A program made the position numbers and the translations under genes. A stretch of DNA of 64,000 bases from Eumeta japonica (Eukaryota > Arthropoda > Insecta > Lepidoptera > Psychidae): NCBI GenBank assembly GCA_005406025.1, contig BGZK01000136.1, positions 186,001-250,000 on the forward strand, read 5' to 3'. A model generated the notes under the pieces. It made no database searches and was not told the DNA's origin. It worked only from the letters and a program-made list of their open reading frames with translations. How positions within the stretch are numbered: the first letter of the stretch is position 1; each line of letters begins with the position of its first letter. Of this stretch, positions 35,915-47,339 are shown piece after piece.

Positions 35915-38900
35915 CCTATTTCCCAGAAGCATAGCCAGAGACTATAGATTTCCACATAGTACGATCTTATTATATACGTAAAGATGTCAATCTTTTCATG
36001 CAAACTCGTCGGCTTTGGGTGCTTAAAATTTGGCCCCTTTTTAATGCGCTACCAATATGCAACCGCGCAACCCTTGCCTGCCTTGTGTGGTTGGTTTACG
36101 CATTGGTTTTATAAATTTGTTTTGTCAGTCTACTTTCATTAATTCTTTTCAAATGGACAAACCATCACAACGTACCTCTTTCTACTCTAGGTACTACATC
36201 TTCTTTCAAACCATACCGCTCTCTAAAATTACTGTTACTACATCTATCTTTCCGAGACACTCCACACATACTGCCCAGCGATCGCATCTCCACTGCATTG
36301 ATCCTACTTCGTTTTTCTTCTGCCATACTCATACCCATACACATAGCCAAGCGCGCTTGTCGTAACATGCTTTTACTATTCATGATAGCAAACAAGGCTC
36401 CATTCACTTTATTTTCCGTATTTACTCTCCTTTCGATATCTCTGTCATGTTTTACCATCATTTGTAAACAGACTACCCAAGTATACAAACTCTTTCCTTG
36501 TTCGAATTTCTCACCTTATATAAGTATATCGCATTCAGCCGTGCTTTCGCTCCTTTCAAATACCAACACCTTAGTCTTACCGACACTCACTTTCATGCCC
36601 ATTTTCTTAACAGAATCATTTATTTTATTTACCATCTCCTGCAGCTGGCACGCTAACGGCGCAAGGATTACTTGGTTGTCGGCATACAGGTATTTGACAG
36701 ACAGCTCATCTATCCTTAGTCCACACTCATAGTCTTTCAAAATCATACAGACAGCTATCCATGAATAGGTTGAATGGCCAGGGTGGAATTGCACATCCCT
36801 GTTTGACACCTCTGCGGATGTCAAACCATTCTGACTCAAGCATTGGAGCCCCTATATAGGGAATGCAGTGCCTGTATCAATTCGCTACTCGCACCATGCA
36901 TGGATGGGGTTCTGCATAGATCAGTTCTTTTCACTCTATCATAAGCTTTTTTCAGATATAAGAAAATACAGAAAACCTTTTGGCCGCTGGCCAAACACTT
37001 TTCTGAAATGTTTCATAGATAAAAAAATTGGTTCGTACGCCCCATTTCTTTTTAGAAATTCCGCTTGTAGGTCCCAAATCTTATTTTCAGTCTCATTCAC
37101 AACTCTTTCGATAATGATTTTCGCATATAGTTTGCCAACGACGCTGAGGAGGCTTATTAGGCGGCGATTTGTGCAAACGTACAGTGAGCGTTTCCCTTTC
37201 TAGAGGGGTACAATGACTGCTTTAAACCAGCCATTAAGTACTCTATGGATTTTTCAGCAATTGTTAAAGAGCTGGTACATGCCACTATATGCTTGCCACT
37301 ATAACCTGACCGCCTCTCAGCATCACTGACAAAACTCTATCATATCCGACTGGTTTTCCAACTTTTATATGTTTTAGTGCTTTCATAATTTTATCCATCC
37401 TAATTTCACCTTCATTTTCAACATCAATCATATACTCAGTTGCAATAATATTGTTATCTGCAACTGTATCCTCACATGTATAAACGCTTACGAAATAATT
37501 CTTCCAGCGCTCCTTCACATTATTTTCCTCATTCAGTAAATGTCCATCATCATTTCTAATCATATGTATAAGTGATGTCTCGGAATTGTTCCGGGCTTCT
37601 TCACCATATGCCATAAAAAATTTTGGTTTGCCTAGAAATTATGCAAGAATCTCCTATCATAGCATTCTTTCGTTTCATTCTTTTTTCTTTTCACTCATAT
37701 TTAGCCCTCATTTTTGCATCTATACATGTACTTTCAGCTCTTTTAGCCTATCTTTCTAGATATCGTCCTTTCTTTGATTTCTATGGTTGGCTTTTGCAGA
37801 CATCAAATCCAGCTATGCTTTCTTCTTTTCACTGACTACTTTTTTCCCTTCGAAATTCCACTACTTATTATCTTTTTTACTAAATTTTGTTCTCTTATTC
37901 ACTCCACATACCTTTTTGTTTCATCTACTAATACACATTTTGTCACTTTCTATAATTTCCTAAGCTCTAAACATTCATACTGTTTGATTTCACCCAAACT
38001 ATCTTTCGGTCGCTCTATATACTCATATTTTCATTCGGATTATGAAGCTTACCATTTTAATCGTTCTAGCTCCATAGTAACCAATTTTCGCACGGTGTCG
38101 CCAATGTTGGCATAAAGCCTTAATTCGACAGACCACTAAGAAGTGGTCTGTACCAACGTTGACGCCACGGTACACTCTCGTATCCACAACTTTGCTTCTC
38201 GACCGATCATCCACAATTATAAAATCTGTCATGTTTTTGTCTTCTCCTCTCCGTTAAGTATATGAGTGTATTCTTCTGTGGTCAAATATATCGTTCGTCA
38301 CTCACAAGTTAAACTCTTGACACAGCAGGAGAAGGTAATCACCATTCTCATTCACTCTTTCATCTCCAAATTTGACTAACACTTTCTCATATCCGTCCAA
38401 TTGTACACCCACCCAGCCATTAAAATCACCTAATATTACTATTCTTTCGTTTCTATTACATTTCATTAATATTTCCATCACATCCAAAACTCCTCCCGCT
38501 CCTCGAGTCATTTGGACATATCTGGGGCGTATACGCCTAAAATAAAAATCCGTGTTAGTCCAATTTTAACTAGGAGCCAGAGGAGTCTTGGACTTAGACA
38601 TTCGTAACCATTTACATATTCAGATAATCTTTCTGATAGGATGAAGTTAACACCGCAGCATCCTCGTTAGCTCTGATCAACGCCAGACCAATAAGTATCG
38701 AAGGATCCGCGTATGATAGCTTTCCTTTTAGTCTCATTCACGCATAGAATATCCAGTCGCCTGTATTTCATCAGTTCACAGATATCGATTTTATCATCCA
38801 TACTTCCACACACATTCAAAGTACCGAAAAGGACTTCTCCACTCCTCGTTTCGCCCATCCGGGATACTAGACGTGATGGGTGGCGAACCTCGTCGCCGCA

Positions 38901-39180
38901 ATCGAGCCTAGAGCTTCCGTTTCCCTGGTACAGAAATTTGTCCTCCCCAGATGGGACTGCTCGGGACTAGCTCGGGGAGGAATTTTCTGTCAATACCAGT
39001 ACCCTCCTGGGATAGTAATTTTTTATTTCCACAAACATTAAATTTTGTGCGTTTTGGAGGGAGTAAGAGGGATAGGGAGTAGTAGGGATGGGACGTCAAA
39101 GGGATATTGAGTTTTTGAGGTGGTAACGATAGGGTAAAATGATACTGCCATCCCTGGAAGGAGAACCAGCTCAAGGACTC
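35915..39180 (-). mobile_element. Nearly full-length APE/RT non-LTR retrotransposon (dead)
   Basis: Reading the minus strand: a 5' UTR (39175-38840) shared with 12850-13110; an APE-type endonuclease with GTLNVCGSMDDKIDICELMK, LDILCVNETKRKA, VILGDFNGWVGVQ and GTDHFLVVCRIKALC; a linker; then reverse transcriptase with ERWKNYFVSVYTCEDTVADN, KPVGYDRVLSVML, a PLYK-like block, CGLRIDELSVKYLYADNQV, and the C-terminal RINAVEMRSLGSMCGVSRKD with GLKEDVVPRVERG. The coding frame is interrupted about ten times. The catalytic YADD motif reads YADN (36675-36677), so the second Asp is lost. About 3.25 kb is close to the expected length of this family (endonuclease plus RT). The layout and short 3' UTR suggest an RTE-like clade; such elements are often annotated as craniofacial development protein 2. 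Confidence 0.8.
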
Positions 39181-39239
39181 CGGGTGTGCGTGCCGGTGTG
39201 CCCCTGCTCAAAGCCAGACAGGCTTTGTTCAGCGAGACA

Positions 39240-41040
39240 ACCTCTGGAGATACATATACCCTAAGTAATAATAAAAGAGGAGAATTTGCCTTCCTCTTGA
39301 TATATATTAGTTACGATTATTAGTGTGTACAAAGATCCTATGAATAATATAGTACCTTCCACTCTTGTATGTATTTCTAATCCTAAATATCACAGACCAA
39401 TAAATAAATTAATATTGTTACCTCGTGGTTACTATGGTTTTATCTAATTTTAATAATTTTTGCAATTTTTTTTGTATTGTATATTGTACAAATAGTTTAT
39501 AAGCATTAGTAGCTACATAAATATTTGCTTATTTTATATAATTCAAACAAGTGGAAGTTAATCATCTGGCTTGCCATTGTATAATACTATAAAATTTGCA
39601 AATGACTACAAATATACCTGTACCTGCGAATATACCTTTTCAATACTTTTGTACACAGTTTAAGCAGTGGTAATAAAACTGCGACATAATTATTATTTTG
39701 ATACTGAAAGTAAGCTCATAAATATAATTTTATGTATTAACATTAATGACAACTTTAAATGATATAAGATTTTTAATAGAGCTATCAATTCACTTATCGC
39801 AATAAACTACCTTAAACTTGTAGTTTTTTTATGTATTAGTTCATAAGTTACCATATATTTCGTTGCAATCTTTAATACTATATTATAATATGATTTTACA
39901 CAATATTATAATTTTTCGTTTTATGCAATATGCTTATATATTATGTAAAATATAATGGATATTAATTATAATGTATTAAACTAGAAAAATTATATTCGTA
40001 ACACTGGCTGTCACTTTTTAAAATGCCTACCAGTCGCATCAGTTGTCTAGTCGTTAGCGCATCAAAATTTTTTTGTATATATTCTTATAAAAAAGACATG
40101 AACTTTTTATTACGACAGATAATAAAAATTTTTAGCTTTCTCTCCTTCGAAGCTCATCTGTTTCAAAGCTTAAGCTTTGACTACCGGATATGAGAGAAAT
40201 GATGAACGGAGATGAAGGTATAGTGACTATACTTTCTAACGACTATGCTATAGTCGTTAGATACACTAGTGATTCTTCAGTACCAACTCTTTAATAAGAA
40301 TCAGAAATTCGGTACGGTCAGCTTAAAAGGGAAGCTCACATCAAATTTGCGAAAATTACTGCGTCGTAAATCACCTTAACGTTATCGGCTAAATGTGTCC
40401 AAAAGTTATTAGGGCCACCAAAGAATCTGACAATAAAATTTTAAAAATATAAGCGAGAATGTAAAAAAGGGGTTTTACTCATCGCATTTGTTTCTTTTAA
40501 AATACTACGAAGCATAATTTTCAATTGAATACATTTTTTTTGTTGATTTGTAAAAACTCACGATAATAAGATTATAAACGTTACAAAGAAAACTATACTC
40601 GTGTGTAGTGTGAGTATCAGTCCACTGGAATTTCGTACATTACAAATATTGCACTAGCGTGCATCAACATGAATTGGGTATACACTGACTGCATGGCTTG
40701 ACGTTCGTGGAGATACCAGACAGGTATACGTAGTTATACCATAGCCGTGGAAGACATCTGTGGATAGCTAGAATTGATACAGTACTGTTGAAAACCCTGA
40801 GCTATTTGCCTGAAATATTTTTTTACTAATAAATTTATGAAACGTTCTATAGAAGAAAAGTGTAATTTGAAAGAAGGTGACAAAATATTACAAAAATAAT
40901 ATGAAATGTACTAATAAGTCCGACTTAATAAAGATAATTTATGTATCAGTTGAATATTTTATCAAGTTAATGTAAAACATTGGTTGAACATTTGATTTTT
41001 CTTTTGTATTATTAAATCTTTTTAAAGTAGATATCATTTC
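39240..41040. other. AT-rich DNA containing a palindrome cluster
   Basis: No gene was recognised. The only notable structure is the three-palindrome cluster at 40163-40261, listed separately. Confidence 0.5.
40163..40261. repeat. Cluster of three perfect palindromes
   Basis: Within 100 bp there are TCAAAGCTTAAGCTTTGA (40163-40180, no spacer), GTATAGT-G-ACTATAC (40218-40232) and TCTAACGACTAT-GCT-ATAGTCGTTAGA (40235-40261, 12-bp arms, 3-nt spacer). The last two are separated by two bases. Confidence 0.8.
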
Positions 41041-41044
41041 TAGA

Positions 41045-41790
41045 GTTACGAGCCAAAATGGCAAAAACAGAACCCTTTTAGTTTACTAATTTCCGTCTGT
41101 CCTGACGTATGTAACAGGCACTTTATTCAAAAATTACAAGACGAACATTAATAACATTTATAGTGTAGGTGTCTTGTATAAGCTTCTACTTAGTTTGGTA
41201 CTTCAATAACAAAAATAAATATTTCTAAGGGGAGCACTCCATACATGTAACAGGGAAATGAAAAAAAAATTCCATTTCCTGTTACATGTATCAACCTGTG
41301 ACACATATTTAAACAGTTCTTTTAAAAACACTTTAAAGGTTTCTAAGAAACTCTTCTGATTACGTGAATAATTTCGGAAATAAGCGTTCTGAAAGTAGCA
41401 GAAATTGTCCCCCCCCTCCCTCTCTTTTTTAAACTGTATGTTCAAAAAATATGCAAAAAGTAAGGAAGGTGACACTTAATAAGTACTTTCAACGAAAATA
41501 TGATCCGATATACTATTTTGTTGCTCAACAAAAGGACGTAAGTGCCATGAAGATACGCTCTTTTGCTGATGCACTTTAGTTTAAACTAGTATAATATTGA
41601 TAGTCGACAAATATAATTATTTTTGTAGTTATAGGCTACTGAAGTGTTTACAAATATTCCGTGCGGGAAACATGGAAAAAGTGTAACAACGTACTTTTTT
41701 TTTATCTGTAGTGCAATTTTTTTGTAATAATGGCTTCGAAACCCTATAATGAGTATGGTCCGACATGCTCTTGGCTAGTTTTTTTATGTA
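41045..41790 (+). repeat. Dispersed repeat 'B', long copy 2
   Basis: This is collinear with 34126-34865: GAGCCAAAATGGCAAAAACA, 'TTATAGTGTAGGTGTCTTGT', GCAGAAATTGTCCCCCCC, 'ACAAAAGGACGTAAGTGCCA', and the end block 'GGTCCGACATGCTCTTGGC'. It differs by many substitutions and small indels, including a local foldback (TTCCATTTCCTGTTACATGT against CAGGGAAATG). The frame at 41203-41475 is repeat sequence. Confidence 0.75.
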
Positions 41791-41882
41791 TAAGAGAGTT
41801 CCTTTAATTTAAGGATATAATGTTTCATTTATAATGTTATATTTTGTTTCAACGAAACATTTTGCATTTATTAATATAATTT

Positions 41883-42060
41883 TTAGGGTTCCGAACCAAA
41901 ATGAAAGAAACGGAATCTTTATAGTTTCATCATGTCCGTCCGTCTGTCTGTCCGTATGTCACAGGCATTTTTCGATTTGTCAAATTTCGTCTGATATTTA
42001 TTCATGAACTTGAAAAGGTCGATTCATTAGTTATTGATGAACCCTAGAGAAACCTATATG
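41883..42060 (+). repeat. Fragment of dispersed repeat 'B' or a relative
   Basis: It contains TTTAGGGTTCCGAACCAAAA and 'CCGTCTGTCTGTCCGTATGT' then CACAGGCATTTTTCG, the family's first block only, followed by unrelated sequence. Confidence 0.6.
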
Positions 42061-42721
42061 TAGTAGTTGGGTTAAATAAAAAATAACGTCAACAACAGCC
42101 TCGGATGTGTGTTTGTTCGACCGCGTAATGGTACAAATGCAATCTTGTTACAGTCGTAGCACGTAGAAATCTCAAGTGAGAGGAAAGGGGGACTCAAGGC
42201 CTGAATGGACCACTTCCGAAAATGAAGAAAATTTTTATGTGTCTGAAATTCCTACTTTAATCATATTAGTACCTGGGCAACAGAACTTCGCTCGGCGCCT
42301 TTGGAGTTGGCTGTAGAAATATGATAACTTTCCATGGAAAAAGCTGCATACGTTAATTTCCAAGAATAAATATTACGATTGCGAAATTTACCTAAATAAT
42401 TTATTTAAATAGTGTTATCTGTTGTATATGTCTGTAGTGCCAATTTTGAGGACCAATAACGTAGCAACAATGTAATTAATTGCTACTAAATTACCTCATG
42501 CTAGCGCTAAATAAAGGAATGTTTAGATTTTTTTATTTCGTTTTTTCTAGGTAAACATAATCATAGACAAACTTGAAAAGGGAAACCGTATCAAAGTACA
42601 AATTGCCGTCAAAATCATTATGGTCGTTTTTCGAGATAGTCGTATGTACAGGAATTGTTCACTTGAAGTAATAAGATATGAAATTGGTTGTCTGTAAAGT
42701 CGGTTTACGGACAATAATTTT

Positions 42722-43079
42722 ACGTGATAACGTCATAAGAAAACATTGATGAAAAATTGCATACTTTTATGAATTTAATTGAATTATTATCACTGAATTG
42801 TCATTATTTTTTATCATATAGTAATGATAATTATTTTGTATCATCATGAGAGATACAAAATAAATGTCATTATTTTGTATGTCTCTTCTACTCGGATGCA
42901 TTGGCCGATGATGTGGAAGAGAGATAGATGCATCACAAGCCGAACGCTTAGGCCGATCGTGTCTCTCTATCGCTCGTTCCGTGCTCTCGCTCGCACGCTC
43001 GGCTGAGACGGAACGTGACAATGAATCATGCTTTTTCATGCATGCAGCCGGCGTTCATCGATTTAAGACGTTATCACGT
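42722..43079. mobile_element. Candidate non-autonomous DNA transposon, 13-bp TIRs
   Basis: ACGTGATAACGTC (42722-42734) is the exact complement of GACGTTATCACGT (43067-43079). The interior has a GC-rich end (CGCTCGCACGCTCGGCTGAG, 'CATGCATGCAGCCGGCG'), two copies of ATTATTTTGTAT, and no coding domain. The frames at 42767-43039 and 42824-43006 are translations of the interior. I have the impression that this GC-rich part is a repeat seen elsewhere in Lepidoptera; superfamily unknown. Confidence 0.5.
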
Positions 43080-43084
43080 CAATA

Positions 43085-44810
43085 AATCAAATTTATCAAA
43101 AGTGTTATGCAATTTACGACATTAATTACACATTGGGAAGGAGTGGACCTTTTTTCATATTTAATAAAATCATTAACAATGTTATCATTTTATCGACATT
43201 TGCTTATCGACATCTTAAGGGACTTTGCAAGTGGAATCTATGCATGAAATTATACGCTGATAAGTCTTGGCAGTTTAAACATGTCACCGCGAGGCTAGGC
43301 CAGCCCGCGAGTGCTTGTTAATAAATAAATCAAACAAAATATAGAGAAATAGTAGTGTAAGTACAGTATAGAGAAATAATAGTAAAGCTCTCTTGCACAA
43401 GTTTTTATCTGTACAGCTAAAATCGAAATTTACCTATTGCACCTCTACATTGTGATTTTTGTATCTTCTCTCGCTAATCATGTTCGTCTGTGATTCTTTC
43501 ATATTATTTCAAAGAATTAAAAACAAAAGAAAGTCTAAAGAAACTTTCACATGTTGGGGAGGATGAAAATAATTTAATAATAACGGGAAGTAAATATAAT
43601 ACGTAAGTAAAACAGTAGGTGGCGGTGTAAATATAACAGACGGAGACGGTCCATTAACATAAGTAGACGATAAGACGAACTAAGTAGACGATATTTAGAT
43701 AACATTGAGTTCCTGCATCACATATAATTCTAGCTAATCTACCAGTTATGTTATTGGCATTAAAATGTATAAAATATGTACATTATATAACTGAGTAACT
43801 ATCGTATTCAGATTCCTTAATTAAAACATCGTTCAAGGTTAGTTTAACCGGTTTGTTTACTCTTTAAACAACTTCAGCAATTCAGAGTGTTATTTAGACC
43901 GCAGTCTTACTTAAACAGAATTTAAATGTTTTAATGACAACATTCTACACAAAAAATGTTTCGAAAAGATCAAAATATTGAGTGACTAGAAATCCAAGTA
44001 AAAAAGTATTAAAAAACAACATTGACGTTTTTACATTTTACGCGGTATTTTAAAAAAGACTATAAATAATTTAAAGTTTTTCATCTGTTTTTGTCAAAAA
44101 TATCATACGAAATGAACAATAAAACCTATGAAGATGTAGGTTTATTGAGTACGTGGGAGTAGATTTGAATTAATAATTGAAATGCCTATTCGTAATGATA
44201 AGACCCGGATCGAGCCTCGGTCAAAAGCTTGGAGCAGGACGCCACCCGACATACGGTGCGTCTTGGACCAGATATTCGTCTACCTAAGGGTTGAACACCA
44301 CATGTTAAAGTTAACAATTTATGTCTTCGTTATGTAAAACGATCCTTAGATCACTGATAAATATCCTGCCCCTAAGTATAACTATTTTATGACAACTAAA
44401 GAGGGTTTAAACAATGTTTAAAACTTGAGTTTTCTGACTAGATTTTTTTCTAGAACTGTTTTAAATTATTGTCTGAACATGTTTTAAAGTTCAACTAGCG
44501 ACTCTAAGTAAGACAGTTTGTGTTTTATATCTAACGAGGTAAAGTTCAAATCGCTCGTCATATCATATAAGACTCAAATTACACTAGCAACCAGTAAAAT
44601 ATAATGAAATACTTAAATTCTTAGCCAATTACCAAGTCATATTTCGTTACTCAAACTATCATAAAAAGCTTCTTGATTAATAATAAAAATAGAATGCACG
44701 TACTTCAAATAAATGTTTCAAGTACGTGCATTTTGTTCCTTAATTACATTAAAAATTTAACTTCATGCAAGGACAATTTAAAATTTTCGTAAAATTAGGT
44801 GATGCTTTCC
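43085..44810. other. AT-rich DNA with no recognised gene
   Basis: Apart from the inverted repeat at 44693-44732, no gene or repeat was recognised. The small frame at 43133-43321 has no recognised domain. Confidence 0.5.
44693..44732. repeat. Short inverted repeat, 13-bp arms
   Basis: AATGCACGTACTT (44693-44705) is exactly complementary to AAGTACGTGCATT (44720-44732), with a 14-nt AT-rich loop. Confidence 0.7.
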
Positions 44811-44814
44811 TAGA

Positions 44815-45045
44815 GCCACTCTTCCTTCCATTATTCCACTCCCTCTTCCATCTCCCCCCTCTTCCATCACCCCCTTCTTCCATCACCCCCCGCTTCAACC
44901 CTCCTTTGGATATCTTACTCTTACTCAAGAGACCGGCAATGCTCTGGTGACTACTCTAGGGCAGCGGATGTCCATGGACGGCAATGACTATTTACTTTCT
45001 GGTAGCTCGCAAGCTCGTTTGCCCTTCAAACAAGCTATGAAAAAA
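44815..45045 (+). repeat. Retroelement 3'-tail fragment, lepidopteran type
   Basis: A C/T-rich lead with repeated CTTCCATCACCCCC units is followed by ACCGGCAATGCTCTGGTGAC, 'GCGGATGTCCATGGACGGCA' and GCTCGTTTGCCCTTC. This is the plus-strand counterpart of the copy at 8655-8870. The frame at 44765-44950 is repeat sequence. Confidence 0.6.
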
Positions 45046-45049
45046 TCAA

Positions 45050-45955
45050 ATTATTATTTTCGATTAAATATTAAATAATCGGGATTTCATAAAATTTCCT
45101 GAAAACGTTGTGAATGGATTGCGTAGAATTTTAGAAATTACAAAAAGAAATACATATTTTTTCAAATGATTTCCAAGCTATTGAATTGACCGACTCCAAA
45201 ATCTAAGTTCTATTCCCAATAAAACTATGATGAGAGTTCATCGAAATGCACAGATTTCCATGAAGCTTACATCATTCAATATAGTTGTATGTTATTCCAT
45301 TATGTTTTAAAATTTCTTGTTTCAACATCCTAATTTACAACCTCGATTCTTTGTGTCCCTTGCTTAATTTTTATTTATTATTTATTTGACATTCCAAATG
45401 TTGTTGATAATTTTACTATAATTTTGTTGTATATATACATATCTTGTTATTTCTTTTTGATAAGCAAAACAAATATTTCATAACTATTCCATTTCGTTCA
45501 CTTATCCTCTGGCAGCTGCTAGTTCCTAATCAAGAAAAGTCCAAAACGTCACTCCAAACTAGGTACTACGAACTATGTATCTTCACTGCTGGATTTCAAT
45601 AACTCGCGTATAAAATTATATTTAGGAGCTTATCTTATCAAACAACCACAAAAAAGCGTTTTAAAATCCATTACACTTGGGAATAGAGAAATAATAGAAA
45701 AAACTCTCTTATTTTTGGTCTTCCTTTTGTTTGATTTATTATTCTTATATTTGGTCCAGCGTTAAATTACCGCTGATGAACTACATTAATGACCTGTTCT
45801 GTCTATACACTTGCATCATTTCGTATTTATATAAACTCACTTGAAATTTTCGAGACTTAGTTCATCAAGACCTTCTATTGTATAAACACGTCCTCTTTGA
45901 TTTTAATTTGGGCCCTACCCTACATGGTGTGTTCATACACGTAACCTCTACAGTA
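45050..45955. other. AT-rich DNA with no recognised feature
   Basis: No gene, repeat or RNA structure was recognised on either strand. Confidence 0.5.
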
Positions 45956-45964
45956 TTTTAAAAG

Positions 45965-46170
45965 TAACTAGTACACTCTCAATCCACATTCATACTCTTT
46001 CAAATCATAAAAACAATTATCAATGAATGTGATGAAGAGGTATACAATAATGCTACACTTTCCTGTCTGACATCTCTACTGAATTTAGATTCTGGTTTAG
46101 CCAGTACGTATTATGCTCTATTTGTTTTGATGCATGCACTGGAATATCAGAAGAAATATCGCAGTGCTTT
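45965..46170 (-). mobile_element. Internal RT fragment of the APE/RT retrotransposon family
   Basis: The sequence parallels about 36700-36860 of the longer copy: 'CCACATTCATACTCTTTCAA' against 'CCACACTCATAGTCTTTCAA', followed by TGTCTGACATCTCTACTGAA against TGTTTGACACCTCTGCGGAT. It covers only the RT segment before the catalytic motif and is heavily decayed. Confidence 0.5.
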
Positions 46171-46424
46171 TAATAGTCCGCTACTTATACATCATATATG
46201 AATACGATCTTCCTCCATATTTTTAACGTTCAACTTTAAATGAGCGTTCAATATAACGCGAGAATGAAGTACAAACTCTTTGGAACCAAAAAAATAAGAA
46301 ATACTGACTGGTAAAGCTGAAGCATTGATTAGATTTAAAAAAATAATTAGAATATCCTTTATTTTTTTTTTAATGGAAATCTTTTGCTTGCAGTCTGGCA
46401 AAACGTATTGTTGAAAATGTTAAA

Positions 46425-47335
46425 AATTGAATTGCGCGCTTTATCACTACTTGAAAAATTTCACTACAGAACGCATTAATCAAGACTTACAGGATCCTTC
46501 AGAAGCTCATAATCCACCGTATTCTGCAGTTGACCATGGGTGGCCTGAGTTTAAATGTGGAAGAAAACCCACTATAGATGACCTTCGCTCGCGTCACCCT
46601 ACAACGGTAGTGACCGAAGAAATGGTAAAAAAGTGGAAAAATTGTTTTAGCAGATCGTCGTGTCGCAGTACGTTTTATTGCCGAAGCGACAAAGATTTCT
46701 TCGATAGTGCGCATAGCATTTTGCACGAACGTTTGGAGATGAAAAAATATCCGCGCTTCGACTCCCCAGAATGCTTACCGATGCGCAAATACAAACCGGG
46801 CTGAACACATCTCGAATTTTTTTTGAACTATTATAACAAGATTCCGTTAGTTTTTCGGCTCAATTTTCAATCATGAATGCAACGTGGCTTCATTAGCAGG
46901 ACTCAGAATCAAAATTACAGTCTATGACTTGAAAAAGACAATCATCTCCTACTCCTAAAAAGTTTAAGGCGAGACGTTCTACCGACTCTCTTTTTTGGGC
47001 TAGTAAAAGGGTGGTTGATCATGATAGAAGATCTCGACCGTGGAGATATTAAGGGCTTTTTGTACGCAGAACAAATAAAAAACTGGCGACAATTGTTTTG
47101 TTCTAATAAGATAATGCCTCGGTTCACAGGTTCGCCGTTGCTGTGGCGGTAATTTGAGATGCTGGCTTCAAAATACTTGAACATCCTCCAAATTCACCCG
47201 ACTTTGTCCTTAGTGATTTCTTTCTATTTCCAAGGTTGAAAGGAATATCTGAAAGAACAAAGATTGGAAGTTGATGAAGCAGCGGTCGCTCCAATACAAG
47301 AATTTTTAGGTGCTTAAGATGAAAAGTTTTCTTAA
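46425..47335 (+). pseudogene. Mariner transposase pseudogene, third lineage
   Basis: In broken frames the plus strand encodes YLKNFTTERINQDLQDPSEA, HGWPEFKCGRKPTIDDLRSR, TTVVTEEMVKKWKN, HSILHERLEMKKYPRF, then after several stops DNASVHRFAVAVAVI, FKILEHPPNSPDFVLSDFFL and FPRLKGISERTK. These are the N-terminal, linker, second (DNA-x-x-H) and third (PPxSPD...DFFLFP) blocks of a mariner transposase in the right order. The central first catalytic block is largely deleted. It differs from the other mariner remnants in the window, so it came from a separate invasion. Confidence 0.75.
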
Positions 47336-47339
47336 GAAA

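Noticed and set aside
36057..38115. Plus-strand frames of 60-144 codons
   Set aside because: They are antisense shadows of the minus-strand retrotransposon at 35915-39180.
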